The notes beneath the pieces were generated by a model. The model made no database searches, was not told the DNA's origin, and worked only from the letters and a program-made list of their open reading frames with translations. A stretch of DNA of 64,000 nucleotides from positions 1,798,001 through 1,862,000 of the forward strand of contig CP012811.1 of NCBI GenBank assembly GCA_001936135.1. The letters run 5' to 3'. The position numbers were made by a program, and so were the translations under genes. This stretch comes from Saccharomycopsis fibuligera x Saccharomycopsis cf. fibuligera (lineage: Eukaryota > Ascomycota > Saccharomycetes > Ascoideales > Saccharomycopsidaceae). Of the stretch, positions 22,894-34,452 are shown piece after piece. Position 1 is the stretch's first letter, and every line of letters begins with the position of its first letter.

Positions 22894-25800
22894 GTAAATT
22901 CAGTGGTTTTATTGAACAAGATTCTCGTTATAATTGGTCCGCGTGAGAAGTTATGAACATTTGAAACGGATTTAACAACGATACATTGCGCTCTATTAGC
23001 ATTTTGTTTCAATGCATTTTTAAAAACTTCAAACAATATTCAAGGGCAATTTTTTTTTCTTGTCTGTATTCACTTGTTTTGCAAATCGGCTTTATTTTAA
23101 AAGAGTTTACTTGCTTGGCATGTTTTCCTTCATCAAAATATCTATCCAACAGCGCCTTTTTTCTTATTCAGCTCCCTTATTTTGTTTCAATTCGTCCTAG
23201 TTTTAATCTTGCCTTTAACTTCCCAAACATGAAAGAAGAGTTAAAAAACTGTTTACACCAGGATACCAATTTGGCATGACGCTACTTTCAATTTAGGAAA
23301 TCAGCCAATACATTACTTTTTTTTTTTCCACACGCATATACACATTATTCTCTTCAAGCAAATAATTTGTTCAATTTTATACGTTAATTTTGTTTTACGT
23401 TGCTTGTTTTTTCCCCTCCATTTCTCCCATAGGTTTACGTTTCGATTTATAATATTTTATTTTCTTTTGTATGTGACTCTTTTCCATCTTTTATTTTAGA
23501 TACGTTTCCTCGTTCGCCTTTTTTTTTTTTTTTTTTTTTTGTCTTTTGTTTTATTCTTTTTTTCACCTCTCCTGTCTTATCGTTCAGCTTGATCTTCGAT
23601 TTCGACACCCGCTTATAGACTTTCTTTTCTGTTTTAGTTCTTTTTTCCTCTTTCGTTTTCCTCTTTGTTATTCCATATATTTAATACTGTTTTTTTTTTT
23701 TTTATACTGTCTAATTTTCTTGTTATTCAAATAATACTACTTTAATAATACCGCAAATAATACTACTTCAATAATACCACATATAATATACTACTACTAA
23801 TACTCTTTTCTTTTTAGTGTAATAGAAGACTATTGGATCGACATTTTCTAGCCCCTAGCCATAAATTTTGCCAAAGCGTACCACCATATGAAAATGGATA
23901 AAATGGCCACATAGTCGTTATTTTGATCTTCAAGTTGATATCACGGCTGGTGGTTTTCTCCGAAAAGGGCGTAACGCAACGTTAATGAGGCAGCTGTCTG
24001 GAACCAACATTCATTTGCAATAGCTGTGTTGTAGCTCCATTGCAGAAAAAAAAAAAAAAAAAAAGCAGCAATACCGGTGACGAACCCTATTGTTTGATAC
24101 TGGGCATGTTGCACAATACGCGCACTAAACTATTCGTAAATGTTTCTTTTCTAGTTTTCAATTTCCTCGGCCGAGGACTACCTGTTCTCTTTTTTTGCCG
24201 TTTTTGTAAAAGCGTCGATCAAGGACTAAAATGCGTTGACTTGTAGTTATCACGGCATGTCCTGACATAGCAAACAATAGGGCGCGCCGTTTTAGTATAT
24301 CGTAAACTTTAAACTTCAACAATTTGGACAACTTCTTTATCCATCGTAAGTGTGCGTAAGTCTAATGATTCCAAAAGTTACTTTTCTGCTTTGTTGTCCG
24401 TTTTCGCAAAAGTTTTTTCGAGATTTTGAATGTGTAAGCATATTAATTACTACAAACTTGGTTGGAATAAATGTGATGCCTGCATCACTGGATCCACTTT
24501 CAGGGCTTGGTGTGCACCTTACGGTAATGTGTAAAAAGGTTTGCGTTCAATATTAGACGAGGCCTTCGCCAGCCCTTACCTTTGAAACATTCGTAAACGT
24601 AACTCATACTAAATAATATCAACCTTTTACCATGCCCAGCACCGCCGCTACCAATCAGCAAAATGGCGAATAATGTCGTAAAATTTGAGTGCGCTGCTAA
24701 ACCTATTTTGATACAATGGGCTTACAAAGTTTTGAAAAAAAAAGGGATCGAGTCAAAAATCACACATTAAACCCAAAAAATGCGGTATGAGCATGCTATC
24801 AAGGTGTGTATACGGGTTTTTTGCCAGTTTGAGGATAAAGCAAAAAGCGCCACCGGATCCTAGTACCGAGAACACATCAAACTAATTAAGTATAGCTATT
24901 AGTGACCAAACCCCCAGTATGCTAATTCATCAACTGCTGCTTAGGAGAGCTGACAGTGTGGTACGCATACATGAGTAGTCAAAAAATTATTGATATTGAT
25001 GTGCCGCTCCTTTGAAGAATTACGACCAGTGCTAGCGGATACGTATAGCAGATGAGCGACAACAAGTAAAGCTAAAAGTAGCTAAAAAAAAAAAGTCCAT
25101 AGTTGTGCGATATGCCGCGCGATAGCGTAAACGTTTGACGGTGGAGTGGACAATATTGGCTAGATTGAGATGCTCCGCGTAGTCATCTTGGCTAATTCGT
25201 GATTGAGATTTTATCTCTATATTAGAGCCCCGGCTAGAATGTTAGTCATTATAGTGGGTTTTTTGCAACTGAGCTTGATTAGTTCATGATTGATAGGCAC
25301 TCAAGCTAAATAAGCGTGATCACGGCTGTATTAGTACCCTTTACGTAAATCAAGCCAGTATGATGAACCGGTAAAAACCGTTCTCTATTTGCTCTAGAGC
25401 TTGGGCATGGACAATCGGATCATGAAACAACAAACGAATCATCAAACCTCGGCGGTTTATTGTTTTGTATATGAAAGCCCGCGCGTAAAAAGAAATTGGG
25501 AGCGTTTAAAATTTGAGTCAAGAGCGTTAACTGGTAATGGGCTGTCTCTTTTACTTGTAAGCTGGACCTGAAGGCTATTCGACGGCTAATTAGGGTTTAT
25601 AAACAGCAGAATCGCGCTGATGATTAATGGTCTAAACAGACAATGTGATTGTGCGAGCGCACTTTTACTGTTTTTGGCTCGCTATAACACAAACGTCAAG
25701 ATAGCTTAGTGAAGTTACCGAGAGCTACACTGGCGGGTTCAACAAAACATGATTAGCAGCGATCTAGACCTTTTGCTTCAACATTTGGGCTCTCCGCCAT

Positions 25801-28102
25801 CGACCATATAGCTAGCTCATATATAGCATGTGTAAATCATTTATAAATTGGTCATTAACGAAAACGAATCCAAGAGTAAAAGAAAAAAAAAAAAAAATAG
25901 AATGCCACTAACGGCAAAACCTCAATCTAATTAGAACTAGTTGGTACTGTAAGCACAACACAGGGGTAAATCTTTGGCATTATCAAGTAAGACCAGTCGA
26001 CTCTAGACATGTTGTGCGATAACTTACTCTATCACCATAACCCGCAGACAGGGTGCTAGCTCCCACTAGTGGAAGGTTTTGGTGCAAACACTTAGATTTG
26101 CAATGTTTTCAATGAGAGTATTATGGAGCCAATAGTATAGCGTCAATATTATGGGATATATAGTGTGCTTGGCTAGTTAAACCAGCTCATCCAAATGATC
26201 CACAGGAACCCTTACATGTGTGTCCAAACACAATGATAAACCGTTTGAAAAGCCTTTTACGTAAACGATAAATTTCGTTTTTTTTGGTTCAACTAGACGT
26301 GAAAAACTTCCCAAGTTACCACGGAATAAAGTTTCTCCTTCTTGGTAATTCTTACATGTAAATAAATAAAAAAAAATAACAATAATAATAATAATAAAAA
26401 AAGAGCATGATTTTAGCAATTTTCCCCGTGATGATTGTTATAGTATTTTAGATAGAAATCAAAAGACATGCTAGCGGAATAAATATCGGCTAGTATGTAA
26501 TTGCCCTTTGTAAAGAGACGATTTACGACGCTTACAGGCCGGATTAAGCTTTAATAATATCAATATGCCGTTAAAACACACTTTAGTGTGTACTAAAAAG
26601 TAAAGTGCTATGGGCCATCAAGGAGTCAGCTTGCAATCACCTCCAAGTCTATAGTGTAGCGTAGTGTTTATGTGGCCACCGTTGAAAAAAACAAAGAGAA
26701 AAGCTGCGACTGAACCAACTAACACAAATAGTGGAAACTGGTAGAAGAATGTTGCACCTGGTGGATATAATCCTCGATGCCAGACTAACACATAAGTTAA
26801 TCTGTTAGCTTGAGCTAAACTAGGGTGTACGCCAAATGGTGGGAATGCCAAAGAATGCACTTCTATGCTATATTAAGCGGGCATCACATTGCGAAGCGAC
26901 CGGGAAGAGAATCGGAAAAATCAAAAAGCCAAAATTTCAAAATATAACAGTTGTTAACAGCAAATCAAAAAAAAAAAAAAAAAAAAAAATAATTAGACTT
27001 TCGGGGCTGCATGCATGCGTGGAACCGAGGGCAACGGTGCCAAAGCTTGTTTTCATTTACATGTTTTTGTGCCTTGTGTGATTTCTTTTTGTCTCACACA
27101 ATATTGTGTCGTTATGGCAAAAGACTATAATGTATGTGGTAGGGTAAAAAAACAAACAAGTGTTTCTTTCCCACAAAATTGAAGATCTAAATATAGCACC
27201 ACAAGGTATGGATGGCTGCCTAGGATGAAGCATGCGAGCATATTTTAGCGCGCAGCTGCGAAGCGCCGCTGGGCCTAGTATTGTAGATATGATAATAATA
27301 GTTTAGTTGACCAATTGACGATTGATTGAATGGAAATATCTATAAGTGAATATTTTTTTTTTGGATGATGGTGAGCAGATATTTATCAGTTGTCATTTGA
27401 CTGGGATTTATGACCAACTAAAGCCAGCATGCTTTAGTTAGTTTACGCAGTTGCAGAAGAAGTATTCTTGTTTGGCCTATGCCCCACCCAACCTTGTTGG
27501 TTTATTGTTGAAATTTTTTTTTCAGTTTCTTATTCTCTAAACATTTTGAGGTAATTATCATATATTATTCACTTTCCTAGAACTGGGCGAACTTTAATTC
27601 GGGGCAACGGTTCGTAGATCTACGGAAACTGTAAATTTATGGAGTACGAATGAAGGTCGGATCAAAAGCTTTCGGCACTGAAACATGAATCAGCTGAATG
27701 ATACAAGCTTGAAGCAATACAATGATTTGAAAAAAGTAGTAACAAAGTAGGATAAATTGTAGAAAAAAAAAATGGTGTTAGTCGATTGTTTAGCGTGAAT
27801 TACGGTTTGGGCTTGATTATGGAGAATGCCAACCTCTACAGTTACTTCTATATCCAATAGCGTTGCAAAAATAAACCATGGCGCTAAACATTGAAAAAAT
27901 ACAAGGCAATAAAGCTTTTGCTTGACAAAACGTAAAACTGTATGTTTGGATAAAACCGAAAGACATTCAGTGCATAAGTGAACCATATCCCTGCAAAAAG
28001 GAAGAATGTGTCTAAAAGAAAATTGTATGATTATTCATGGCGGTAATGTTGAGAAGCGCTGCAAAGTTCTGATTGGGGGAAAAAGAACCTCAGAAGAAAT
28101 TG

Positions 28103-28133
<31 letters not shown>

Positions 28134-30422
28134 CAAAAGCAAGAAAATAATATCCAAGAAAAGGGATACGAGAGATTTCTGTGGTTATTGGCCAAGTCAG
28201 AGCTTGGCGAGTATGTATTCAATATGTACGTACGTACATACATACAATATGGCAGCTCTACGTTACGTACAGTATACAGAGGACAATATCAATACCAGTT
28301 ATAAATTCAAAGGCTGGAAACGTATACGCCACAGGCATCCTTCGCAGAGTGCCTGCGGTAGCTAGGCAGACCGGTGTATGGTGGTAATGAGAAATTTGGT
28401 ACTGGAACTGCGGTTAACCAATCGTTTGGAAGCAGCCATTGTAAAGTCAACACTGCTGACTCAGAAAAGAAAACAGATTACCGGGCTAATGTGAATACAT
28501 GGCAATGTTGGTTGGGGACACTTTTTGGCTTCGCTAATCAAAGACAAAACCGTCCTGTTTTTGCGCCTTTTGGTCCAAAGGTGAAAATCAATTAGCGCTA
28601 GATGTATAAAGTTGAAGGGCGGCGGTTGTCCACAATCGGCAGATTCGCTCCTGTTTCTCCTAGACAACCTCCAGATTTGGTGCCAACAGGAGTGCTTAAT
28701 TTTCTAGCAGACCTACATGACTGATCAATGGCGAGCGCAATTACTAGTGCTGCAATATCTCCCTTCAACTTGTAAGCAATTTGCAAAATTGCAGATTTAG
28801 GCTTTTGCAGTGTTTATGTCTCGGTTGGTTGGTTGATTGGTTGATTGGCCAGCTGGGAAGCCGTTTTTATATATGGCACAGACAAATTGGTTTCACCATT
28901 GCAATTAATGTTTTTTGACAATTCAGCCTGCCATCAAATTAGTCATTTTAACGTATGGCGCCTTAAAGTGCTTTTGCCACGACCTTGTGCACTATCTGCT
29001 ATTATCTCTGCGGTATCTCTTTTCAGTCAATGAATGGGATTGGAAAACAATAGGAAAGGCGCTCCGATAGGAGCATTAAGCATAGGCGAAGGGGTACCGA
29101 TATCCAAAGGGAAAAGCTCATATAATATAATATAATATAATAATAATTCTAATCGCAAATTTTATAGACAATAAGATTGTAGAAAGCCGGCACAATAAAC
29201 ATTGTTTACAAGGAACTTTATGTGGGTTTTTTTAAAAAATTTTAATGCATTTCCAGGTTCTTTGATACTTTTGTTTTATCGATAAAATTGCAACTACCTT
29301 CTCGTAATGCCGAATTGAACCCAGACAATTCCATTCTATACGCATAGTGCTGGAAAAATAAAATAAAAAAAAAAAAAAAAAAATAAAATGAAAAGCACAT
29401 ACATACAAATGTCTATAAAACAATAACATAATTACAAGCGATTGATACTTTTTTTTTCTCTTACAATAGTGCTTCTACAACTGCTCTTTTATTAAAAAAA
29501 AAAAGATTTTCAAAGCGTTTTGATGTCAAAAAAGGTTGTCTTTTGCATGCTTTGGAAAAAATTTGCTCAACGAGCTGATAAGTGAAAAGCATCAATAGAA
29601 TATTTTTGACACACTGTAAGACCATCATGATGGTTGGTTGCCTGGTTGGCTGGCTGGCTGGCTAGCTCTTTCCAAGAGATCTGGCCCGTCAGCGCGTCGT
29701 CATCAATGTGCGCCTAGACAGCTGTCGAACGTCTGCTATGCTACCTTTCATACACGATTGGCCGCAATATATGCCAAATGGCTTACCAGAATGCAATACT
29801 GTGATGCTGTCTCTCATATCTCTGGGCCCACAAGCTGTTTGTCTGACATGCTAAGCTGGGTTGAGCTGTGCTTGCCTATGGTCACTGCCGGTGTGCATGC
29901 TGTGTTTGCCGCGCCCAGTGCCCACTGGTGTTGCGTAACAAGAGCACGTGAGTTCCGGTGGCCTCCGCGCAGATAGTTTTCACCGGAAGAAGCGTTTGGC
30001 AGCGTTTAGCAGGCACCCGTCCACCGGTCGGGAAGCAGGAGTGCAGTGCAGTGCAGGCAGGCTCCACAGGTTCCACAGGTTCTACAGCTGCAAGGCTGAA
30101 GCCACATTAATACAGCGCATCGGAGCCCAATAACATAACAATCCCACAACATAAAATAATATAACAATAATAATAGTAATAAAAATAATCTATGTCTATG
30201 AACAATATACAGTTCAATTGCAATTGCAGTTCCCGGTGGGCGCACCATGGGGTCTCAACATTGCAAGGGATGCTGTGCTGTATTCTGTAGTAGGCAAGCT
30301 TTCAGCAGGCAGCTAGCGGGCCTGTTTTTGGCGCTGGCGCCCTTCCCGCGGCGGCTAAGGATTGCAATGTCTCCCCCTTTCTTCCTTCCATCATGAAGGA
30401 AGGAAGGAAGGGCTGCCACTAG

Positions 30423-30476
30423 CAACCACCCACTGGCAACCGCCCACTGGCAACCGCCCACTGGCAACCGGTTGCC
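30423..30476. repeat. 14-bp tandem repeat ending in a palindrome
   Basis: Three copies of CAACCGCCCACTGG (the first with one change) are followed by a partial copy that merges into the 14-bp perfect palindrome GGCAACCGGTTGCC (30463-30476). Confidence 0.9.
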
Positions 30477-30610
30477 CACTCATGGCTAGCACGAGCCGAT
30501 ATGGGCTCATCAACTATACTGAGAGCGGTATAGTAATTGTGTGTATCCACTATTACACCGCGCTGCTGCTCATTTGAGCGCTAAAACCCGTCTTTACTGG
30601 GCAATTCAAC

Positions 30611-30630
30611 CGAAGGAGTACACTCCTTCG
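30611..30630. repeat. Perfect hairpin-forming inverted repeat
   Basis: Arms CGAAGGAGT and ACTCCTTCG are separated by 2 bp. They form an almost continuous 20-bp palindrome in non-coding DNA. Confidence 0.9.
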
Positions 30631-30961
30631 ACAATTCGTATCAGTATAGTGGCTCATCGCTGGTTGCAACTCATCTCCGCCAGTAACAATTGGGGAATAA
30701 CTAATTGGTTTACCGCTTACAGCTATAGCTATATGTGCCAGTGTATTAATATTACATACCTTGCCCTCCTTGCCCTCCTTGCACCTCCTTCCTTCCCGCC
30801 TTCAAGCATAGGCGGTGGCAGTGGCCACGTAACGTTACTGCAATATGGGTAAATGTTCTTTTGCCTGTCTCGAAACAGAAGGTATCACAATTCTGTAGGT
30901 AGGCTTATACTATTACAACTATTGGCCAAGATGGCAAAGTCCATTCATCAAATTCGAACTG

Positions 30962-30993
30962 AATTGAATCAATTGAATCAATTGAATCAATTG
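30962..30993. repeat. 9-bp tandem repeat
   Basis: About 3.5 perfect copies of AATTGAATC. Confidence 0.9.
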
Positions 30994-31054
30994 CAATAGT
31001 TAATAAATTCATGGGAAGCGCTTCCTTGCGAGTTTTAATCAGTTTCGGCTCATT

Positions 31055-31078
31055 CTGCTGCTGCTGCTGCTGCTGCTG
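31055..31078. repeat. Non-coding CTG microsatellite
   Basis: Eight perfect CTG units outside any recognised gene. Confidence 0.95.
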
Positions 31079-31522
31079 TAGTTATTCTATGACGCTTACA
31101 GTTAGCAGGCACTGCCCACAGACTCGTGACCAGCTCAGAGAGTGATGTGAAAGGATGGGGTTTCCCGTTCCCGTTCCCGTCAGGCGTCCCGCCCGTACAT
31201 ACATACGCAAAGATGGTGTATATCTAGATCGGGAAGCGGGAGCCAGACAGACAGACACCATACAAATTCAAAGCTGGTAGTCGACTGCGGGCACCTCGCG
31301 GAGCCGTATAAATCCTCGACATCGATGTATGGCGGTACTAGATATATAGCAGACTTTATAGTACAGCTAGCAGCCGTTATAATAGAGTAACTGGCTCCTG
31401 GCTCGCCTCGCCGCTTACGAAAGTCTAGACGGTACTTTTCTTTTCTTTTTTTATTTTACTTCTTTTTAGTATATTCTGTAGATAGAGCGACGGCTCTAGC
31501 GCTAGCTAGCATTACAGTATTA

Positions 31523-31569
31523 TGCTATAGTAGTGCAATTGGTGCTATAGTAGTGCAATTGGTGCTATA
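31523..31569. repeat. 20-bp tandem duplication
   Basis: Two perfect copies of TGCTATAGTAGTGCAATTGG plus the first seven bases of a third. Perfect identity suggests a recent event or selection. Confidence 0.92.
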
Positions 31570-32124
31570 TTCTCCATGGAAACGCTCATGAGCTGATCAG
31601 CATCAAGTCATTCTGGCTAGCCTACTGGCCAGCTGGCAGGCCTTGGATAGTCTGGGAAAAAAACAAAAAAACAAAAAAAAAACCATTTGCAAGCTAATAG
31701 TAAATGTCTCTCTATCCAGCTATTAGCCATCCATCTAACTAGCACGCTGGCTAGCACCCTGCGCTGCGGTAGTCCCAGACATCCACGGCCATACTAATCC
31801 AAAACATGCTATTTAGAGTAGAAAGTAAATAAGTTTAACTACAGAAGAAACGCCCATTGACCAGCTTGCACATCCCTTTGGTATCAATTGGGTCAATCAG
31901 CGCAGCGCTCACTCCAATTTCCGTTTTCTTTTTCTTTTTTTGTTTCTTATATATTGCTCCTAAGTTTTAGCTAATTAGCGCTGCTGTACCTTGAGGCCGT
32001 TTAAGCTGATTAGCTAGTCGGAGATCAGAATTTAAAGCTACGGCTACGGCTACGGCTGCGGCTCTTGAATATAATCGAAAATATATTACAGAAGGTTCTA
32101 TTATATATAATCTACTATTGGGTA

Positions 32125-32154
32125 ACTGGCCAGCAAGCTGGCAAGCTGGCCAGT
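32125..32154. repeat. Inverted repeat with 10-bp arms
   Basis: ACTGGCCAGC and its exact reverse complement GCTGGCCAGT flank a 10-bp spacer that contains another GCTGGC unit. It lies about 830 bp upstream of the cyclin ATG. Confidence 0.9.
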
Positions 32155-32707
32155 AAGAACTGCGCATGCTGTAATAGTTGCCACAATGCAATAATTTTTT
32201 TTTTTTTTTTCTTTTTATCGCGGCCATATTTATAGCGGCAACGGTCAGTCTAGGCGGCTCTGCCAGACAGACGCCATAGTGCACCCTGGTGCGTTGAAAT
32301 GTATCTCAATGTATGGTAATGCATCTATAAGTACCACTATGTGCGTGTGGGCCTGCGCTGCGGTCTGTAACGTGAATGTACGATATGGGTACACACATTC
32401 ACAGTATGGTGCACCATAGTACACTAAAGTACAGTGGGATACAGCTAAATGCGTGGGAGAGCGCTAAAATGCGGTGACGTGCCTTCTTGGTGCGCTGTAG
32501 GCAAAAAAAATAAAAAATAAAATAAAAAAAATAAAAATAAAAAAACAGAAACAGAAACACAAAAGTAAACGCAACAGAAAAAGATTTTCGTTCCTCATGC
32601 ATGTCTTTGTCAATATGCTCTTGTTCCTTTTTCCTGCGAGTTAGCTTTTTTTCTCTTTTTTTTCTTTTGTAGATCAGACCTTTTTTCAGCAGGAGCCTGG
32701 TCTGGCA

Positions 32708-32715
32708 TATATATA
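32708..32715 (+). promoter_or_regulatory. Candidate TATA box of the cyclin gene
   Basis: TATATATA lies about 255 bp upstream of the cyclin ATG, followed by a C/T- and CA-rich leader typical of yeast start-site regions. Its role is inferred from position and sequence only. Confidence 0.4.
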
Positions 32716-32970
32716 CTTTTCCACTTCCTGACACTTTCATCATTAGCTGAGAGAGAGACCAGTTTCTAAATCTCTATAGCCTGTTGTTCTACCTCTACTA
32801 CACTATCATATATACTATATCACACCATCATAGTAACAACAACTCACTCTCACTTCACTCACCGACACTTTTGTTACACACACATTCGTTAATTACTCAC
32901 TTTTATGTGTTTGCAATAGATTTTTAAATCTCCATATCTACATTCAACAGTACTATATTCATATACAATA

Positions 32971-34452
32971 ATGACCGTCAACGATGATAACCTTTATCCG
33001 ATAGATTTAGTCAAGTCTGAACTAAGAGCTCACAAAGCTGCCATCAATGAATATCAAGAAGAATTGTCAGTCAGTATGCTTGATATCCAACAAATCTACA
33101 AGCCAGACCTTGCATTGATTAAGTCTCAACCAGAACTTACTCTTGACTTGAGAGCTCCATTATTGGACTTTTTATATAAAGTTACCAAGAGAACCAAGTT
33201 GGCCGTTGGAATCTTTTACGACGCCGTTAAGTTGCTCGATAGATACTGCTCTAAAAGAGTTGTTCTCAAGTCCCAAGCTCAGTTGGTGGGCTGCACTTGT
33301 ATTTGGCTTGCTGCTAAACATGAAGGTGGTTGTAACCATATTGTCAACTCTTTGAATAAACCAATCAACAATAGATATATGGGTCCAACCCAACGTTCAA
33401 GAATTCCAAGATTGATAGAATTCGTGCAGTTGTGTGGTCCTTCTTGTGGTTATGACGAAGGCATGTTTGTGCAAATGGAAAGACATATTCTAAACACTTT
33501 GGAATGGAGTATATCTCAACCTTCAGTTTACAACTGGTGTCTCAATTTGCACGAGATTCAATTGATGAATGATTCTATCGATAATGAACAATTGTTTGAT
33601 TTCAAAAAGTTGTTCTACATGAAAAACTTTATCATTGAACTTAGTTCATATTCTTCTTACTTTATTATGCAAGATCCATCTACTTTATCCACTTTGATCA
33701 AAAAATTATTGTCCATATTGATTTTGAATGAAGAAAATCACTTCAACTTTAAACAGGAAAACTTGAAGAAAATCTTGAGTGATAATAAGGTGGAAAGTTA
33801 CACAACTTCTGATTACCAAGACGAAGACGCTTTTCTTGATGATGACCTTATTGATGTGGAGCATAAAGTCGATGTGTTCACTACACACGATCCAAAGGAT
33901 AACTTGATTCATTATCATTCTGTTAATGATAATGGTGAAATCAACAGATTGATTTATGCTATCGCTACAGTCTCCAACACCATTTATCAAACTTATACCA
34001 ACACCGAATACAAAGAAGTAAATCAAATGATTGCCAAAATTCATAAAGTTTCCGTCTCTCACATTATGGCCTTGAAGGAAGAAGAAAAAGAGTTGAAACG
34101 TCAACAACAAGAAAAGGAACAACAAATTGCTTTGCAACAACAACAACAACAACAAATGTACATGAACTCCCCTGGGTCTTCGTTGTCTGTGTCACCATCT
34201 TATAGCAATCACAACAATAATGGAATCGTCTCTACTTCTCAAAGAAGCCCAAGCGTCTACTCTTACTCGTCTTCCAATTCTGATTACGAAGACACTTATT
34301 CAACTTTTAGTGGTAGAAAAGGCAGTTATGACACTACTGTTTCTTCAGTGGTATCAACTCCACTACCATCTCCTGGTGAAGTTACGAGACAAGGACAATA
34401 TCAAAAAAATCCTCAATATGTTTCTAAAGCCGCAATGTCTGCTCAAAACTGA
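32971..34452 (+). CDS. CCN1: G1 cyclin, Cln1/Cln2/Ccn1 family
   Basis: A 493-residue G1 cyclin that activates the Cdc28/Cdk1 kinase at Start and in bud growth. The family signature is clear in residues 9-200: YPIDL..SELRAH, NEYQEELS, the cyclin-box core LLDRYCSKRVVLK..AQLVGCTCIWLAAK, GGCNHIVN and YMGPTQRSRIPRL, then FVQMERHILNTLEWSI. This resembles S. cerevisiae Cln2 (LYDRYCSKRIVL, TCLWLAAK, GGCNHI). The C-terminal third is Ser/Thr/Pro-rich with a Gln run near 385-395, a plausible PEST-like degradation region. The candidate hypha-type paralogue Hgc1 cannot be fully excluded; the fairly short length favours Ccn1. No in-frame CTG codon was found. The start ATG has A at -3. It is preceded by 10 kb without genes. 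Confidence 0.9.
   Translation: MTVNDDNLYPIDLVKSELRAHKAAINEYQEELSVSMLDIQQIYKPDLALIKSQPELTLDLRAPLLDFLYKVTKRTKLAVGIFYDAVKLLDRYCSKRVVLKSQAQLVGCTCIWLAAKHEGGCNHIVNSLNKPINNRYMGPTQRSRIPRLIEFVQLCGPSCGYDEGMFVQMERHILNTLEWSISQPSVYNWCLNLHEIQLMNDSIDNEQLFDFKKLFYMKNFIIELSSYSSYFIMQDPSTLSTLIKKLLSILILNEENHFNFKQENLKKILSDNKVESYTTSDYQDEDAFLDDDLIDVEHKVDVFTTHDPKDNLIHYHSVNDNGEINRLIYAIATVSNTIYQTYTNTEYKEVNQMIAKIHKVSVSHIMALKEEEKELKRQQQEKEQQIALQQQQQQQMYMNSPGSSLSVSPSYSNHNNNGIVSTSQRSPSVYSYSSSNSDYEDTYSTFSGRKGSYDTTVSSVVSTPLPSPGEVTRQGQYQKNPQYVSKAAMSAQN

Larger units (their letters stand above)
22894..32970. other. 10-kb ORF-poor region upstream of the G1 cyclin
   Basis: The largest gene-free stretch in the window. Its left end carries the LCB3 3' region, which is T-rich with many T runs to about 23.8 kb. 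The 24-28 kb part is AT-rich and unstructured. From 28.2 to 32.3 kb it becomes richer in GC and dense in small repeats: CTG array 31055-31078, 14-bp units 30423-30470, 9-bp units 30962-30993, 20-bp duplication 31523-31569, palindromes 30611-30630 and 32125-32154. No ORF here is ATG-initiated, long and conserved-looking. No tRNA, LTR or transposase was recognised. It may be a long cyclin promoter, or hold a non-coding RNA or a regional centromere; the sequence alone does not decide. Confidence 0.6.

Noticed and set aside
29638-29976. 112-codon ORF in GC-richer DNA
   Set aside because: It starts at TTG and reads repeat-derived and Arg/Ala/Cys-rich sequence without recognisable motifs.
22894-32970. 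tRNA genes in the long gap
   Set aside because: I looked for B-box (GGTTCGANNCC) and its complement with a matching A-box; near matches such as TTTCGAATCT at about 6910 lack an A-box and acceptor pairing. A covariance-model scan would settle it.
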